NCBI RefSeq assembly: GCF_023028345.1
Contig: NZ_CP095488.1
Span: 356,926 to 420,925 of the forward strand
Length of the DNA: 64,000 bases
Direction: 5' to 3'
From: Halorientalis marina
GTDB taxonomy: Archaea > Halobacteriota > Halobacteria > Halobacteriales > Haloarculaceae
Both the position numbers and the translations under genes were made by a program. Below, piece by piece: positions 62,101 through 64,000 of this stretch. Positions within the stretch are counted from its first letter, which is position 1. Each line of letters begins with the position of its first letter. The notes under the pieces were generated by a model, which had not been told where the DNA came from, searched no databases, and saw only the letters and a program-made list of their open reading frames with translations.

Positions 62101-62789
62101 ACCTCCGAAGGGTTGGCAAACAGTGTCCCTGTGATGCGGTTCGACCCGAGTTCGATCTTTGCGGTGCGCTCGTCGGCGGCCTGTCGCCAGTCGGGAAACG
62201 GCCGGATGAGGACCTGGTAGGCGGCCGGACAGTCACAGGTGGCGAGCACCGAGAGGACCGTTTCCAGTGGACGCGGTGTGTCGGTCTCGGTCGGTGTGGG
62301 GCGAGTGTTGGCAGTCGGTGCTGGGGTCCCTTGGTCGCGGGCAGCGGTGTGAAATGGCACGAGGGCGGTCTGCCAGTCTTTGCGGTGTGTGGTGGTCGCT
62401 TCGTACTGGACGCCGGCGACGTGGGACTCGGCGTGGGGTTGCAGGTCAGTGAGGGGGTCGCCGGTCGTCGCCGTGACCTGGTACTGGTCGGGGAGGGTGT
62501 CCCGGAGTGTGTCTTCGAGGTCGGCGATGGCGGTGGATCCGTGGAGTGTCCAGTAGCAGTTGAGGCGGTCGGTCGGTGCCTCGGGACGGAGGAACAGGCA
62601 TTCGACCGTCGGTGGGCGGGTCGTGGTGAGTGGGTTGAGGCGGTCGATGACCGAGTGGCTGGGGTCAGCGAGCGTGTGGAGGCGCCGGCAAGCGCTCGTG
62701 ACGTTCGTCGGATCGAGTGGTGTTTCGGCCGGCTGGAGGTGCAGATACGGTTGCTGGTCGTCGGCTGGCACTGGTAAGTCATCTGCCAT
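59151..62789 (-). pseudogene. VirB4/TraC-like transfer ATPase split by one amber codon
   Basis: One frame runs from ATG 62789 to 59151 with a single TAG at 60426-60428 (NLGRG-stop-WLVSLPGAFGEREPQPF). The first 787 codons hold the ATPase: Walker A GRTGAGKSTALL (about 431-442), ILIDRKGGRLPTEYLRSHYE, and Walker B LVNLYLEEAGAM (about 692-703), then QFPGQL and NNVGTYVTGNVGVDHDFA. The rest carries cysteines (DALCCPDCDSRYDPE and DDVPVCACPLPL), as in related intact haloarchaeal proteins that end with a zinc-like and winged domain. These proteins power DNA or protein transfer in plasmids and proviruses. A truncated N-terminal product could still fold; a second product from an internal ATG at 60356 is possible. 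Confidence 0.75.
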
Positions 62790-63189
62790 GGGGCGGGCTG
62801 GTCGCGGTCTGGTATTTGAGGATTCGTGTCCTCGTGGGTTCCGAGAAGTGGGGGTGTGATCGTTGCGCAGATATCGAACGCCCCGGCGGGCTCGCGGTCG
62901 CTGCGTGCCATCGCTACGCGAGGGGGCACGCAGACGACCACGCAGGCGCGAGCCCGCCGCCCCGTTCAGTCCCGCCCGGAGTTCGGCTGGTCGGTGTTCG
63001 CGGACGGGCTGTGGGCACTCAGGGCGCTGAACGGTGTTCTATTCTGGGCAGCGACTCACCCAGAGACAGTCAAGAGTAGCGGACTGGATGCGGAGTTTAG
63101 TTCAGCGGCACTCTCAAAACCCAGTACCGATCAGGGATTCGGTGAACCGGCCGGAACGAACTTGTCGCTCGCCCGGAAACAGTAATTAA
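62790..63189. other. Gene-free stretch upstream of the transfer ATPase
   Basis: About 400 bases. A 119-codon plus-strand frame (62826-63185) crosses it, but its middle is simply the translation of the hairpin at 62885-62958, so I do not call it a gene. The region would carry the transfer ATPase promoter and the start of the phosphodiesterase gene. See the separate hairpin entry. Confidence 0.4.
62885..62958. repeat. Nested hairpin (cruciform-type)
   Basis: GGCGGGCTCGCG (62885-62896) pairs exactly with CGCGAGCCCGCC (62947-62958), and within the 50-base loop CTGCGTGCC (62901-62909) pairs with GGCACGCAG (62925-62933). Two stacked stems of this GC content in DNA are unusual by chance. It lies 96 bases upstream of the transfer ATPase start, where an origin of transfer, a replication origin or a control site would be plausible. 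Confidence 0.5.
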
Positions 63190-63861
63190 ATGCGGCTCGT
63201 TGCCCACCGCGGCTTCGACGAGCAATACTCCGCAAACACCGTCGCAGCGGTCGAAGGCGCGATCCCACACGCCGATATGATCGAACTCGATATTCGCCGG
63301 TGTGCGTCGGGTGAACTCGTCGTCGCACACAACGCTCTCCTGGACATCAGTATCGACGGTGTCGACCAGGTAGACGACTTGACCGCGTCAGAACTCGCCG
63401 CGCTCGACGCCCACGACGGCGAGGGCATCCAGACTCTCGATGCCGTTCTCGACTCGATTCCCGCCGACGTGGGTATCAATCTCGAACTAAAAGACCCCGA
63501 AATCACCGAACAGGCCATCACGATGGCCGAATCGATACCACACGACGTTATTATTTCGTCGTTCGACCCGGACGCACTTCGTGGCGTCCATCCCGAAGCG
63601 AACACGAACGTCGAACTAGCCTACGTGCTCGGGGCGACATTGGACGACAGCCTCACGGTCGCGAGGGACCTCGACTGTGCGTTCGTGCATCCGAATGCGT
63701 GGCTGTGTCTGCTGACCGGCGTCGTCGCTGACGCTCGCGACGCGGGTCTGGCGGTCAACGCGTGGACCGTCGACTCACGACCCGGGGCCTGGGCGCTCAC
63801 ACGGCGTGGCGTCGACGGACTCATCGCAAGTTCTCCCCACGTGACGGACTGGATCAAATAA
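63190..63861 (+). CDS. Glycerophosphodiester phosphodiesterase
   Basis: 223 residues from ATG 63190. GDPD motifs: RLVAHRGFDEQYSANTVAA (the HR and E/N positions of the active site), MIELDIRRCASGELVVAHNALLD (Glu-x-Asp metal ligands and the second catalytic His), LDAVLDSIPADVGINLELKD (metal ligand Glu) and VNAWTVDSRPG (Trp). The enzyme hydrolyses glycerophosphodiesters to glycerol-3-phosphate (or, with archaeal lipids, glycerol-1-phosphate) and an alcohol, using Ca2+ or Mg2+. No signal peptide, so it is cytoplasmic. It stands alone; short AT-rich tract AAACAGTAATTAA directly before the ATG. Confidence 0.87.
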   Translation: MRLVAHRGFDEQYSANTVAAVEGAIPHADMIELDIRRCASGELVVAHNALLDISIDGVDQVDDLTASELAALDAHDGEGIQTLDAVLDSIPADVGINLELKDPEITEQAITMAESIPHDVIISSFDPDALRGVHPEANTNVELAYVLGATLDDSLTVARDLDCAFVHPNAWLCLLTGVVADARDAGLAVNAWTVDSRPGAWALTRRGVDGLIASSPHVTDWIK

Positions 63862-64000
63862 AAAATACGGCCGCTAGTCGGCTCCGCAGGCGACTCAGGT
63901 GAGACCTCTCTGCAGCCCACACCCTGTGTTCAGACGGTTGCATGCAAACTAACAGAATCTGGTGACAGCTCCGGCGGACACGCTGGCAGATGCACCAACA
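63862..64000. other. Window end
   Basis: GGCCGCTAGTCGGCTCCGCAGG just after the phosphodiesterase stop has hairpin potential and could end its transcript. Nothing else is seen before the window ends. Confidence 0.35.

Noticed and set aside
62826..63185. A 119-codon plus-strand open frame.
   Set aside because: Its central part is the translation of the nested hairpin, the start is not supported, and no domain is seen.
1..64000. CRISPR arrays, tRNA and rRNA genes.
   Set aside because: No regularly spaced repeat-spacer pattern and no recognisable tRNA or rRNA sequence was seen; the only tight array is the spacer-free 13-bp iterons.

Overview
The window is haloarchaeal (class Halobacteria) accessory DNA, most likely from a megaplasmid or a plasmid-like island. 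The evidence is a high-GC coding style with strongly acidic predicted proteins, Tat signal peptides and haloarchaeal lipoboxes, AT-rich TATA-like boxes about 25-30 bases before many starts (leaderless promoters), and haloarchaeal-type families (HTH_10/Bat-like, Tfx, amphi-Trp, DUF7563-like zinc fingers, PAS-rich histidine kinases). A ParA partition locus with an iteron array, a transfer-type ATPase, two toxin-antitoxin pairs, recombinases and many decayed insertion sequences support the plasmid reading. No rRNA, tRNA or CRISPR array was seen.

Layout. 1-3.4 kb: two Tat-exported proteins on the minus strand, one of them a propeller-like protein with a Cys-His peptidase-like domain. 3.8-6.3 kb: an RHH/RelE toxin-antitoxin pair, then a transposase broken by a stop codon. 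6.4-9 kb: an iron and redox cluster (zinc finger, DCC1 thiol oxidoreductase, 2Fe-2S ferredoxin, ferritin-like protein) divergent from a Bat-like regulator. 9.2-12.5 kb: a molybdate/tungstate-type ABC transporter divergent from a Tfx-family regulator, with a perfect inverted repeat between them. 12.5-13.2 kb: a transposase fragment and the first copy of a 383-bp mobile repeat. 13.4-16.2 kb: an ApbE-centred flavin/haem module with a winged-helix regulator. 16.5-19.2 kb: a P2-type cation ATPase. 19.5-21.8 kb: parA with a small partner gene, about 16 iterons of 13 bp, and the second 383-bp repeat copy.

21.9-28 kb: a DHH phosphoesterase, a doubly broken DUF2270 gene, an acyl-CoA synthetase, a nucleoside phosphorylase, and a tyrosine recombinase enclosed by 20-bp inverted repeats. 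28-33 kb: a hybrid histidine kinase, a serine recombinase and a PIN/winged-helix toxin-antitoxin pair. 33.7-38 kb: an IclR regulator near a methylmalonate-semialdehyde-type dehydrogenase and an iron alcohol dehydrogenase. 38-41.4 kb: small genes, IS200/IS605-type ends and a transposase with three lesions. 41.6-46.8 kb: histidine kinase, receiver, PgsC and PgsB in one direction, which suggests signal-controlled poly-glutamate synthesis. 47.7-50.2 kb: another multi-PAS histidine kinase.

50.6-56.7 kb looks like a defence island: a double-XRE regulator, a two-gene unit pairing a PD-(D/E)XK-like protein that carries an exact 105-bp internal repeat with an unknown partner, and a single-polypeptide type IIG-like restriction-modification enzyme. 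58-62.8 kb has an EEP-family nuclease and a VirB4/TraC-like transfer ATPase split by one amber codon. A glycerophosphodiester phosphodiesterase closes the window.

Three dispersed repeat families tie the window together: a roughly 76-bp palindrome, a core built on TATTCAGCA (eight copies, several bounding single-gene cassettes), and the 383-bp element with IS200/IS605-like hairpin ends. The most promising candidates for something undescribed are the two-gene nuclease module (51.9-53.6 kb), the iteron array before parA, the YegP-PgsB fusion with duplicated PgsC, and the inverted-repeat-bounded recombinase cassette.
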